Assembly: GCA_038205395.1 (NCBI GenBank)
Contig: JBBRBX010000004.1
Location: 1-64,000 of the forward strand
Length of the DNA: 64,000 nucleotides
Direction: 5' to 3'
DNA from: Fredericiella sp038205395
Lineage (GTDB): Bacteria > Chloroflexota > Anaerolineae > Caldilineales > Caldilineaceae
Position numbers and translations under genes: made by a program. Positions 1 through 7,714 of the stretch are shown here, one piece after another (position 1 is the first letter of the stretch; every line of letters begins with the position of its first letter). The notes below the pieces were generated by a model. That model had not been told where the DNA came from, ran no database searches, and saw only the letters and a list, made by a program, of their open reading frames with translations.

Positions 1-1
1 T

Positions 2-709
2 TTTCCGCCGCCGCTTGCCATTTTGCTGGCAGTTGGGGCAAGCATTGCTGTGGGCGCAGCGGCTGGGTTGTTTAATGGCTTTGTCACCGAACGTTGGAAA
101 ATTCATTCTTTTATTGTCACCTTGGGCATGCTCAATATTGCGCGAGGCGCTGCCTTGCAGATCAGCGCCTCGCGCACCATCTTCAGCTTTCCCACCGCCT
201 TCAACGAGTTCGGCACCGCCACTGTGCTGGGCATTCCTATCATTTTCATTATTGCCGTGCTGTTGGTGCTGATTGGCCGCTTTGTGCTCAACCGCACTGT
301 CTATGGGCGGCTCATCTATGCTATCGGCAACAACGAAGAAGCAGTGCGGCTTTCCGGCCACAATCCTTCTCTAATCAAGGTGATCGCCTTCACCCTGACC
401 GGCTTGTGCGTCGGGCTGGCGGGCATTATGTACATGCTGCGGCTCAACATCGCCAGCCCCATTCTGGGCGTCGGTTTTGAGTTAAATGCCATCGCCGCCG
501 TCGTGATTGGCGGCACCAGCATGAGCGGCGGCAAAGGTTCTATGGTCGGCACCTTTTTGGGCGCCTGTATCATCGGTGTGCTCAACAACGGCCTGCTGCT
601 GCTGGGCATGGGCGATTTTGCGCGCCAGATCGTGACAGGCTTTATCATTATTATTGCCGTTATCATCGACACCTACCGTGTCAAGTTTCTGATCCAGGTG
701 GCTGCCTAA
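2..709 (+). CDS. Sugar ABC transporter permease (RbsC/AraH-like), 5'-truncated
   Basis: This is the C-terminal part of an inner-membrane permease of the ribose/arabinose-type carbohydrate ABC importers. The frame is open from the window edge, so the N-terminus lies outside. The stretch FIVTLGMLNIARG and the later GGTSMSGGKGSMVGT loop are typical of the BPD_transp_2 family. Several hydrophobic segments alternate with short loops, and the protein ends in a basic DTYRVKF tail. It would form the translocation channel together with an ATPase and a substrate-binding protein, presumably encoded upstream outside the window. The substrate cannot be read from the sequence. A strong hairpin follows the stop, so the operon probably ends here. 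Confidence 0.9.
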   Translation, partial: FPPPLAILLAVGASIAVGAAAGLFNGFVTERWKIHSFIVTLGMLNIARGAALQISASRTIFSFPTAFNEFGTATVLGIPIIFIIAVLLVLIGRFVLNRTVYGRLIYAIGNNEEAVRLSGHNPSLIKVIAFTLTGLCVGLAGIMYMLRLNIASPILGVGFELNAIAAVVIGGTSMSGGKGSMVGTFLGACIIGVLNNGLLLLGMGDFARQIVTGFIIIIAVIIDTYRVKFLIQVAA

Positions 710-726
710 CTGCAGCGCAAAATAAA

Positions 727-753
727 TTGCAGGGCCTCCAGGAGGCCCTGCAA
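727..753. terminator. Perfect inverted repeat between convergent genes
   Basis: Arms 727-739 and 741-753 are perfectly complementary (13 bp), forming a GC-rich hairpin between the permease stop and the convergent gene at 800-1294. The plus-strand T-run after it is weak. It probably serves as the transcript end for the permease and could act on both strands. Confidence 0.7.
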
Positions 754-799
754 AGACTCTTTGTCCTATAAACGGCAAAACAGCGGCGGGCCGCTGCAC

Positions 800-1294
800 T
801 CAGGTGGCCTGCACCCCTAGCAGCGTGGCCAGTTCGGAAAGCGCATCGCGCTCGGCCTGGTTGACTTTTTCGCCGCCGATGCCCAGGAAGTCGCCTTCTT
901 TGGCGGCATTGGCCGTGTCGTTGGCCACCTTGTACAGCCACATCTTGAAGTCTAGCGCCTCGTTGGCTTCCGCCTTCTGATCGGCGAGCACGGCGCCTTT
1001 ACCGATCTCATCCAGCAGCATCTTGCGCAGTTCGGCCATGTCTTTCGCCCCGTCCATCTTCGGCTGCGCCTGCTTGGCGCTCTCGGCGTCGCTGAACTCG
1101 TCCAGCACGGCTTTGAGCAGCCCGCCGGCGCTCTGCTTCTGCGCCGGGTCGCTCAAATTCTGCGCTAGCGCAAACGACTCTTTGGGGGTATCGCCCAGCG
1201 CCGGGCTGGCGGTGATGATGTACATCGACACGGCGCCGGGAAGCTGCAAGAGCTTGACCCATTCCTCAGCACTAAAGCTTGTCTTGTCGGTCAT
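800..1294 (-). CDS. Conserved-looking hypothetical protein, 164 aa
   Basis: I do not recognise this family. The protein is soluble, predicted largely alpha-helical and rich in Ala, Lys, Glu and Asp, with no signal peptide or membrane segment. An N-terminal EEWVKLLQLPG and a C-terminal VNQAERDALSELATLLG helix bracket a charged middle. The ATG at 1294 is preceded by AAAGGAG at about eight bases, so both the start and active translation are well supported. It stands alone between a convergent permease and the terminator of pepF. Confidence 0.75.
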   Translation of the reverse strand: MTDKTSFSAEEWVKLLQLPGAVSMYIITASPALGDTPKESFALAQNLSDPAQKQSAGGLLKAVLDEFSDAESAKQAQPKMDGAKDMAELRKMLLDEIGKGAVLADQKAEANEALDFKMWLYKVANDTANAAKEGDFLGIGGEKVNQAERDALSELATLLGVQAT

Positions 1295-1340
1295 GCGCTT
1301 ACTCCTTTAGCTGTCGCAACTGTCACAGTGTACAAAAATA

Positions 1341-1372
1341 GTAGAAAAGGCGAGCAGCCGCGGCTGCTCGCC
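1341..1372 (-). terminator. Rho-independent terminator (minus strand)
   Basis: Perfect 12-bp arms at 1349-1360 and 1361-1372 are followed on the minus strand by TTTTCTAC and further T-rich sequence. It lies about 110 bases past the pepF stop and probably ends that transcript, just before the promoter region of the gene at 800-1294. Confidence 0.75.
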
Positions 1373-1480
1373 GCCATCGTACCAGTGCGCCGCAGCGGTG
1401 ACAAACAGCGTCGTCGCCGTTCTTCCGTTTACACGTTCAGCCTATACGCAGGCGTGTTTGCGCAACGTTTGCCAAGCCCC

Positions 1481-3310
1481 TTATTGCTCTTCCAACAACT
1501 CCTCCAGCCGCCCCACGTAATCGGCCAAAAGTTGGAAGGCGATCTCCACCGGTTCGGGGGAGCTGAGATCGACGCCCGCCGCGCGCAGTGTATCCAGCGG
1601 ATAGGAAGCGCCGCCCGACCGCAAGAAGCCCAGATATTTCCCCACTGCCCCTTCGCTGCCATCCAAAACGCCGCGCGCTAGCGCATTGGCGCCGGCAATG
1701 CCGGTGGCGTACTGATAGACATAAAAATTGGAATAGAGATGGGTTGAAAATTGCGCCCAGGTAGAGCCGGTGCGCCGGCGATCCATCGCCACTTCGTCCC
1801 CATAGCCTTCGGCAAAGAGATCGGCCATCAAGTCGATAAAGCTGCCGGCGGTCAGCGGCTCGCCGCGCTCGGCGCGCCCGTGCAGCTCCAACTCAAAGCG
1901 CGCCAGGGTCGGCATAATAAAGAAGTAGCGATGGTAATTCGACATCGCCTCCTCAATCACTCCGATTTGGAAAGCGCGATCTTTCTGCGTGCGCAGCAGA
2001 TAATCGCGCACCATAGCCTGGTTGAAGTTGGAAGCCACTTCGGCGGCGAAGAGAGTGTAGCGGGCGTAGATCAGCGGCTGTGTCTGCCAGCTCAGATAGG
2101 AGTGCAGCGAGTGGCCCAGTTCGTGCGCCAGCGTGGAGGCGCTGAAAAGGTCGTCGTTGTAGCTCATCATGATAAAGGGGTGCGTGCCCGGACCGCCATA
2201 GGAGAAAGCGCCCAGTCGCTTGCCTTTGTTGGGGTAGATGTCCACCCACCGCTCCTGCAGACAGCCGCGCCGCAGCACCGTCACATACTCCTCTCCCAGC
2301 GGCGCCATGCCTTTGCAGATCCAGTCCACGGCCTGCGTATAGGGGACTGTCACCTTGCCGCCTGCCGCACTGTTCGCCAGCGGGGCCTTGATGTCATACT
2401 CGTGCAGCGTCTCCACCCCCAGCGCCTTGCGCCGCAGCCGCCAGTAGCGATGCCAGGTCGGCAGATTGCGCCGGAAGACGTTGATCAGGTTGTGAAACAC
2501 TTCCAGAGGAATATTGGCAGGGGCCAGCGCCGCCGCCAGTGAGGAATCATAGCGACGCACGCGCGCGTGGAACACATCCTGCTTGACGCCGGCGGCCAGG
2601 CTGTTGGCCATTGTGTTCTGAAAAGCCAGGTGCGCATCGGCGTAGCTCTCCCAGGCTGTACAGCGCACCGTGCGGTCGCTGTGGCTGAGCAGCGCGCCCA
2701 AAGAGCCGTGCGTCACCTCAAACGACTCCTGTCCATCTTCACTGGAGGCCGGCGCAAACACCAGTTCGCTGTTGGCCAGGATGCCGTGCGTGGCGTTGGC
2801 GGTGCGGAAGGGATCCTCCACCTGCCCCAGCACCTCTTCCACTTCGGCGCTGCGGATGTGGGCGCTCTGCCGTTCCAGATCCGCAAAGTAGTGGGCGTAG
2901 ATCGCAAGCTGCGCGTTTTCCTGCACCCAGCGGCGCAGCTTTTCCCAGCCCAGCGCCATCAACTCCGGCTCGGCAAAGGCGGTGGCGGCCTGCACCTCAG
3001 CGTTGAGGCTGTTGGCTTGTCCTGTGCGGGCTGCCGCCGTCTGGTCGGTGGCGTCTGTGCTGTAATCCAGGAAAGCATACATCGCTAGCCGCTGCGCATC
3101 ACGCATGAGCGCCTGGTACTCGTCCATCCACGCCGCCAACTGCGCCGGGCTTTCACCAAGGCTGCCGGCATAGGCGCGCACGTGCGGCAGCCGCGCCTTC
3201 AATTCCGCCAACTGCGCCTGCCATTCTTCCGGAGTCGCAAAAATTGTTTCTAGATTCCAGGTGTGTTCAACTGGAATTTCCGACCGTAGGGGCACATTTG
3301 TAGTAGACAT
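1481..3310 (-). CDS. pepF: Oligoendopeptidase F-type M3 metallopeptidase
   Basis: This is a cytosolic zinc metallopeptidase of family M3B that cleaves oligopeptides. The zinc motif HELGH is at residues 396-400, in the context LAHELGHSLHSYL, with the downstream FAAEVASNFNQ segment that supplies the third ligand glutamate in this family. At 609 aa the length is usual for PepF. The ATG at 3310 opens directly onto a typical N-terminal helical region; upstream Shine-Dalgarno pairing is weak. It appears monocistronic, with a strong hairpin about 110 bases downstream. Confidence 0.93.
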   Translation of the reverse strand: MSTTNVPLRSEIPVEHTWNLETIFATPEEWQAQLAELKARLPHVRAYAGSLGESPAQLAAWMDEYQALMRDAQRLAMYAFLDYSTDATDQTAAARTGQANSLNAEVQAATAFAEPELMALGWEKLRRWVQENAQLAIYAHYFADLERQSAHIRSAEVEEVLGQVEDPFRTANATHGILANSELVFAPASSEDGQESFEVTHGSLGALLSHSDRTVRCTAWESYADAHLAFQNTMANSLAAGVKQDVFHARVRRYDSSLAAALAPANIPLEVFHNLINVFRRNLPTWHRYWRLRRKALGVETLHEYDIKAPLANSAAGGKVTVPYTQAVDWICKGMAPLGEEYVTVLRRGCLQERWVDIYPNKGKRLGAFSYGGPGTHPFIMMSYNDDLFSASTLAHELGHSLHSYLSWQTQPLIYARYTLFAAEVASNFNQAMVRDYLLRTQKDRAFQIGVIEEAMSNYHRYFFIMPTLARFELELHGRAERGEPLTAGSFIDLMADLFAEGYGDEVAMDRRRTGSTWAQFSTHLYSNFYVYQYATGIAGANALARGVLDGSEGAVGKYLGFLRSGGASYPLDTLRAAGVDLSSPEPVEIAFQLLADYVGRLEELLEEQ

Positions 3311-3444
3311 AAAGCATTGTCCCGTCTAAAATTGTTTTAAGCCGATTTTTACACGAATTCCGTCGCTGCCGGGTCATTCCAGCCCGCCGGCCACACCTCT
3401 ATCATGCCTCTCTGCCCTCCAATCCGTCCAATCCGGCGCTGTTC

Positions 3445-4416
3445 TCAACCGGAGAAACGGCCGGCGGCCCAGGCGGCGGCCCCGATGACGCCGGCATTGT
3501 CGCCCAACTGCGCCGCCACCACCGTCACCTCTTCCACCGGCATCACATGCACCCGTTCGTGCAGCGTGCGGCGGATGGGCGCCAGCAGCAGTTCGCCCGC
3601 CTGCGCCACGCCGCCGCCGATCACGATGCGCCGCGGCCCGATGGCGACACAGATATTGGCGGCGGCGACGCCAATGTAGAAGCCAGCGGTGGCATAAATC
3701 TCCTGCGCAATGGGGTCGCCCGCCTGCGCCGCTTGGGCAATCAGTTCGGGCGTGATGCGGTTGAGGTCATAGTCCGCCCGTTCGCCAAGCGACGTGGTAA
3801 GACCCTGCGCCACCGCCTTGATGCCCAGTGCAGCAATGGCGGGGCCGGAGGCAAATGCCTCCAGACAGCCGCGGTTGCCGCAGCCACAGCGGGGGCCATG
3901 AAAGTCGATTACGGTGTGGCCCAGCTCGCCGCCTGTGCCGCCGATGCCGAGATGCAGTTGGCCATTGATCACCAGGCCGCCGCCGATGCCGGTGCCGATC
4001 GCCAGCACGGCCATGCTCTCCACCCCCTGGCCGGCGCCAAAGCGCCATTCGCCATTGGTGATGGCGCGCACATCGTTGAGCAAGGCCACCGGCAGCCCAG
4101 TCAGGCGCTGGATGGTGGCGGCCAGCGGGATGTGCGGCCAGCCGCCGGGCAGATTGGGCAGAAAGAGCGTTTCGCCGGCGGCCAGGTCGAGCACGCCGGG
4201 CACGCCGATGCCGATGGCGCCGATGGCGCCCGGCGCCGTCCCTGCTGCCCCCATCATCTGGCTGCACAGCCCGGCCATGCGCTGCATCACGGCCTCCGGC
4301 CCCTGGCGCGCCAGCGTGGGGACGCTCGTCTGCGCCAGCACAGCCCCACTGGCCGTATCCACCAGCGCCGCGCGCAGATTGGTGCCGCCCAGATCACAGC
4401 CGATAGTAAGCGTCAT
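3445..4416 (-). CDS. ROK-family sugar kinase (glucokinase-like)
   Basis: This is a sugar kinase of the ROK family, most likely a glucokinase or a related hexose kinase. It begins with the phosphate-binding CDLGGTNLRAALVD motif and carries the ROK zinc cluster HxxxxCGCGNRGCLEA around residues 165-185. A later ATP-site loop reads GGGVAQAG. Its ATG overlaps the stop of the upstream URO-D-like gene in the sequence ATGA, so the two are translationally coupled. No helix-turn-helix is present, which argues for a kinase rather than a ROK repressor. The exact sugar is not determined by the sequence. Confidence 0.9.
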   Translation of the reverse strand: MTLTIGCDLGGTNLRAALVDTASGAVLAQTSVPTLARQGPEAVMQRMAGLCSQMMGAAGTAPGAIGAIGIGVPGVLDLAAGETLFLPNLPGGWPHIPLAATIQRLTGLPVALLNDVRAITNGEWRFGAGQGVESMAVLAIGTGIGGGLVINGQLHLGIGGTGGELGHTVIDFHGPRCGCGNRGCLEAFASGPAIAALGIKAVAQGLTTSLGERADYDLNRITPELIAQAAQAGDPIAQEIYATAGFYIGVAAANICVAIGPRRIVIGGGVAQAGELLLAPIRRTLHERVHVMPVEEVTVVAAQLGDNAGVIGAAAWAAGRFSG

Positions 4417-5576
4417 GCACCCTCCTCGCCTAGGTGCTCTGCCAATCGCTCCTGGTCAAGCGGATAGCGCCCAAATTCGCGTGCCGCGCGGAAGAGGCTG
4501 ATTACGTTCTGGGCGGGCACGTCCGGCTGCAGATGGTTGGCAGGCGCCAGCACATAGCCGCCGCCTGCGCCCAGCAGCCGGATGCGCTGCTTGACTTCGG
4601 CGGCCACCGCCGCCTGATCCCCTTGCAGCGCCTGCTTGATGTCGACCGCACCCCAGAAACAGAGACGGCCGCCATACTGCTGTTTGATCTGCGCCATGTC
4701 GACGCCGGGCAGCGGTTCCAGACAGTGGAAGATATCTACCCCCAGTTCGATCAGTCGCCCCAGAAACGGCTGCATGTTGCCGTCTGAGTGGAAGAGGATT
4801 TTGGCCTGCGGGGCAGAAGCTTTGATCAGGCCGATAATGCGCTGCCAGGCGGGAGCAAAGAAGCGGTCAAACATGGCCGGCGAGATGAGCGGGCGGGCGG
4901 CGGCGTAGTCATCTCCCGGCAGTTCGATGATGTCCAGATATGGAGCGGCGTCGGCCAGATAAATTTCCAGCAGGCGGCAGTGAACATCGGTGACTTTGGC
5001 GATCAACTGCTCGGCAAACTCTTCATTGATCGCCAGGTCAACCAAGAACTCATCGGTTTTGCGCAGCGAGCAGCAGCGTTCAAAGGGGCCATAGGAGTCA
5101 TACGAGCGTCCCACAACCGCGTACTCGTCCGCTTCCCGCAGCGTTTGCAGCCGGCGGCGAAAATCATCACGGTGGAGCAGCGTCTCCACCGCCGGCCACG
5201 GGTAGCGCGCCAGATCTTCGGCGCCGGCGTCCAGCAGTGGATAGCTGGTGGCGGTCAAATACAGCCCGCTTTGCGCATAGCGCACGCCCCAGGCGTCGCT
5301 GCTGCCGCCTCCTGCCGGGCCACCCAGGTCGGTGAAGCCGCAGTCGGCGTGGCGCACGTCAATATCGAGCGCCTCCAACACACGGTCATCATAGTAGTTA
5401 ATCGTGTGCCCCATGCGCGGGCGGAACGGGGGAACCGGTTCACCCAGCCCCAACTGTTGGAGCAGGGCAAAATAGAGCGGGTCGGTGATGCCGTGTGCGC
5501 TGCCCCCAATGGCGATGGGGACGCAGTCCGGTTCCTGGTGGTTGATAGCGGCCAGCACTCGTTGGCGGTGATTCAT
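4413..5576 (-). CDS. Uroporphyrinogen decarboxylase (URO-D) superfamily protein
   Basis: A 387-aa URO-D-fold protein. The superfamily includes haem-pathway decarboxylases and corrinoid/CoM-type methyltransferases (MtaA, CmuA). Motifs visible are an N-terminal EPDCVPIAIGG segment, HSDGN near the middle and FWGAVDIKQAL near the C-terminus. The canonical HemE substrate signature is not evident, and the gene is coupled to a sugar kinase rather than to haem genes. A role in carbohydrate or methyl-group metabolism is therefore more likely than haem synthesis, but this is inference. AAAGGA precedes the ATG at 5576. The stop overlaps the next gene by 4 bp. Confidence 0.85.
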   Translation of the reverse strand: MNHRQRVLAAINHQEPDCVPIAIGGSAHGITDPLYFALLQQLGLGEPVPPFRPRMGHTINYYDDRVLEALDIDVRHADCGFTDLGGPAGGGSSDAWGVRYAQSGLYLTATSYPLLDAGAEDLARYPWPAVETLLHRDDFRRRLQTLREADEYAVVGRSYDSYGPFERCCSLRKTDEFLVDLAINEEFAEQLIAKVTDVHCRLLEIYLADAAPYLDIIELPGDDYAAARPLISPAMFDRFFAPAWQRIIGLIKASAPQAKILFHSDGNMQPFLGRLIELGVDIFHCLEPLPGVDMAQIKQQYGGRLCFWGAVDIKQALQGDQAAVAAEVKQRIRLLGAGGGYVLAPANHLQPDVPAQNVISLFRAAREFGRYPLDQERLAEHLGEEGA

Positions 5577-5691
5577 ATGGCAATCCTTTGCGGTGGCTGC
5601 TCGCTGCGCAAATACAAGTGTGCTTGGGCAGATTTATTGAGCGCTGGGCAGCGGCTGTGCGCTGCCCTCATTTTGCTCTTTTTGTGCGCTC

Positions 5692-5720
5692 TTGACAACC
5701 TCAGCCGACCATGCTATTGT
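5692..5720 (+). promoter_or_regulatory. Sigma-70-type promoter of the T-box leader
   Basis: TTGACA (5692-5697), a 17-bp spacer and TATTGT (5715-5720) place transcription start near 5727, immediately before the T-box stem I. The 115 bases between the URO-D start (5576) and this promoter hold nothing else I can identify. Confidence 0.8.
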
Positions 5721-5734
5721 GGCGGGCAATCAGG

Positions 5735-6066
5735 CGATGATGGGGACAAATTGCAGCGCCCCTTGTGTTGACCAGAGAGCCGGCCAATTGCTGTGAGGCC
5801 GGCCAACGCAGCGCTGCAGTGACACCCCGGAGCTGGCCCTTGAACCCCTGCCCCTCTGCGGCGGCAGGCCAGTAGCCGGCCCCGGGTGCGCCCGTTAGCG
5901 CGCAGCGGTTTGCAGCCGCGACCAATGACGGTCGTTTGGTTGGAACCGGCTGAGGCTTCCTGTGGGGCGAACACTTTCCGGAGTGAACGTTCTTCAGAGC
6001 GAACAGTGGTGGCGCCACGATGCGGCTTTTGCCCTCGTCCACAAGATGGACGGGGGCTTTTTGTTT
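5735..6066 (+). promoter_or_regulatory. T-box riboswitch, specifier GAC (Asp)
   Basis: This is a tRNA-sensing leader. GGGG 5742-5745 pairs with CCCC 5825-5828, and GCAGCGC 5753-5759 pairs with GCGCTGC 5811-5817. The internal loop between them reads AGTGACA on its 3' side (5818-5824). In T-boxes the specifier triplet sits just before a purine and the lower stem, here GAC followed by A, an Asp codon. The AGAGAG element at 5774-5779 matches the usual stem I turn. The T-box bulge is TGGCGCC (6010-6016), one base from the consensus TGGNACC. Its N is C, which matches discriminator G73 of tRNA-Asp (and tRNA-Asn). An intrinsic terminator at 6031-6066 completes the switch. Confidence 0.9.
6031..6066 (+). 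terminator. T-box regulated terminator hairpin
   Basis: GCCCTCGTCC (6031-6040) pairs with GGACGGGGGC (6048-6057) around a 7-base loop, and TTTTTGTTTT follows. This is the terminator that the T-box antiterminator would prevent when uncharged tRNA is bound. Confidence 0.9.
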
Positions 6067-6090
6067 TCTGCGACAAGGGAGGTGATTGCG

Positions 6091-6162
6091 ATGGACGATG
6101 GCGACGATAACGCTGACAGCAATGATCCTGACAACGATCGCTGCGGCGCGTGTGCGGACTGA
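6091..6162 (+). CDS. Asp/Asn-rich 23-aa leader peptide
   Basis: A very short ORF between the T-box terminator and the synthetase gene. It starts with ATG at 6091, eight bases after GGAGG in AAGGGAGGTGAT (6075-6086), an almost perfect Shine-Dalgarno that is stronger than that of the synthetase itself. Of its 23 residues, nine are Asp (codons 2, 3, 5, 6, 9, 12, 14, 16, 23) and three are Asn (7, 11, 15). The end reads RCGACAD. This composition is what an attenuation-type leader for an Asp/Asn-charging enzyme should look like. Sequence just after the stop (GTGCGCGCAC at 6175-6184) can fold on itself or pair with the 3' end of the ORF. Function is inferred from position, SD and codons only. Confidence 0.7.
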   Translation: MDDGDDNADSNDPDNDRCGACAD

Positions 6163-6229
6163 AACCCGGCCCGGGTGCGCGCACGTCACAGCCGCCAATC
6201 CATCCACCTGGGCCACGGAGAATCGACTG

Positions 6230-7597
6230 ATGAACACCCAATTGCCTCCCCCCGCCGAACCGCTTGCCGACTGGGCTGTCACGTCTGCGCCCGCACGGAT
6301 TCGCAGCACGGAACTGCCGGCGCACAGCGGCGAGCGCGTCTTGCTGCAAGGCTGGCTGCACGCCGTGCGCCGGCTGGGCGGCATCGCCTTTGTCATCCTG
6401 CGCGACGGCTGGGGAACGGCGCAGATTGTGGTCGATCAGCCCAACGCGCTGGAAGCTATGCTCGGCCCCGATATCCAGCCGGAAAGCGTGATCCGCGTGC
6501 ATGGGCTGGCGGCTGCCGCACCACAGGCGCCCGGCGGCGTCGAAGTGCGAGAGGCGACCATCAGCGTCATCGAGGCGGTGCGCGAGCCGCTGCCAGTGCT
6601 GATCGGCAAGCGCGAGGTCAAGGCCGGCCTCACCACCCAGTTGGACCACGCCGTCACGGTCAACCGCCACCCGGCGCGCCGCGCCGTCTTTCGTCTCACT
6701 GCCGGGGTGATGGCCGCCTTCCGTTCTTACCTCAACAGCCGCGGCTTTACAGAAATTCAGACGCCCAAAGTGGTGGCTTCCGCCACCGAGAGCGGGGCCA
6801 ATGTCTTCGCCATCGACTATTTCGGCCAGCGCGCCTTTCTGGCGCAAAGCCCGCAGTTTTACAAGCAGATCATGGTGGGTGTCTTTGAGCGCGTCTATGA
6901 AGTGGCGCCTGTCTTTCGCGCCGAGCCGCACGACACTGTCCGCCATCTGAGTGAATATGTCAGCCTGGATGTGGAGTTTGGCTTTATTGAGAACCACTTT
7001 ACCCTCATGGCGCTGCTGCGCGAGCTGCTGGCGCATATTTTCCGCACGCTGGCCGAGGAACACGCCGCTGACTTAGCCTTAGCAGGGGCCAGGCTGCCGT
7101 CCCTGCCCGCCGCTATCCCGCACATCCACTTTGCCGAGGCGCAGGAGTGGATTTATGCCACGCACGGAGTGGATGTGCGCGGTGAGCCGGATCTATCGCC
7201 GCAGGATGAGCGCTGGCTGGGCGAGTGGGCTTTGCGCGAGCATGGCAGCGACTTTCTGTTTGTCAGCGGCTACCCCATGGTCAAACGGCCCTTCTATACG
7301 CACCCGGACCCGCAGCGGCCCGCCTATTCCAACTCGTTTGACCTGCTCTTCCGCGGTACGGAGCTGGTCACCGGCGGCCAGCGGCTGCACCGCTATGCAG
7401 ACTATCTGGCTGCCTTGCAGGCGCGCAACCTGCCCATCGATCCCTTTGCCGGCTACCTGGAAGCCTTTCGCTACGGTATGCCGCCGCACGGCGGCTTCGC
7501 CATCGGTCTGGAGCGGCTGCTGATGCAGTTGACCGGCGCCTCCAATCTGCGGCTGACCACGCTGGTCCCGCGCGATCTGAACCGACTGGCGCCGTAA
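6230..7597 (+). CDS. aspS: Aspartyl-tRNA synthetase, archaeal/non-discriminating type (class IIb)
   Basis: This enzyme aminoacylates tRNA with Asp. An N-terminal OB-fold anticodon-binding domain (residues about 20-120) is followed by a class II catalytic core. The core has GFTEIQTPKVVASATESGAN, AFLAQSPQFYKQ (motif 2 region), VFRAEPHDTVRHLSEY, and motif 3 GFAIGLERLLMQLTG. These features are shared by archaeal AspRS and AsnRS. At 455 aa, without the bacterial GAD insert, it is not a standard bacterial AspS. The GAC specifier of the leader favours Asp as substrate. A non-discriminating enzyme that also makes Asp-tRNA-Asn for GatCAB is the simplest reading; AsnS is the alternative. The ATG at 6230 has GGAG at 6217-6220. 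Confidence 0.88.
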   Translation: MNTQLPPPAEPLADWAVTSAPARIRSTELPAHSGERVLLQGWLHAVRRLGGIAFVILRDGWGTAQIVVDQPNALEAMLGPDIQPESVIRVHGLAAAAPQAPGGVEVREATISVIEAVREPLPVLIGKREVKAGLTTQLDHAVTVNRHPARRAVFRLTAGVMAAFRSYLNSRGFTEIQTPKVVASATESGANVFAIDYFGQRAFLAQSPQFYKQIMVGVFERVYEVAPVFRAEPHDTVRHLSEYVSLDVEFGFIENHFTLMALLRELLAHIFRTLAEEHAADLALAGARLPSLPAAIPHIHFAEAQEWIYATHGVDVRGEPDLSPQDERWLGEWALREHGSDFLFVSGYPMVKRPFYTHPDPQRPAYSNSFDLLFRGTELVTGGQRLHRYADYLAALQARNLPIDPFAGYLEAFRYGMPPHGGFAIGLERLLMQLTGASNLRLTTLVPRDLNRLAP

Positions 7598-7600
7598 AAT

Positions 7601-7708
7601 GGCTGAACCTTGATTCGCTTGATTGATGGATTTCCTTGATTTATCTGCGTGGTTTCCACTGCGCAACAATCCTGTTCATCCTGTCATCAAGCGAATCAAG
7701 GTTCAGCC
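7601..7708. repeat. Long inverted repeat between convergent genes
   Basis: Arms 7601-7623 and 7686-7708 are perfectly complementary over 23 bp, with a 62-base loop. The element starts four bases after the synthetase stop and reaches almost to the GH3 stop. It may act as a bidirectional transcript end, or be a copy of a dispersed extragenic element. No T-run or transposase is associated. Confidence 0.7.
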
Positions 7709-7714
7709 GTTGTG

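Noticed and set aside
6164..6184. Hairpin after the leader peptide considered as a second terminator
   Set aside because: The stems are short and no T-run follows; at most it is part of a translational or anti-terminator-like switch.
5714..7063. Minus-strand open frame covering the T-box and the synthetase N-terminus
   Set aside because: It crosses a structured regulatory RNA and an intact synthetase, and its translation resembles no family.
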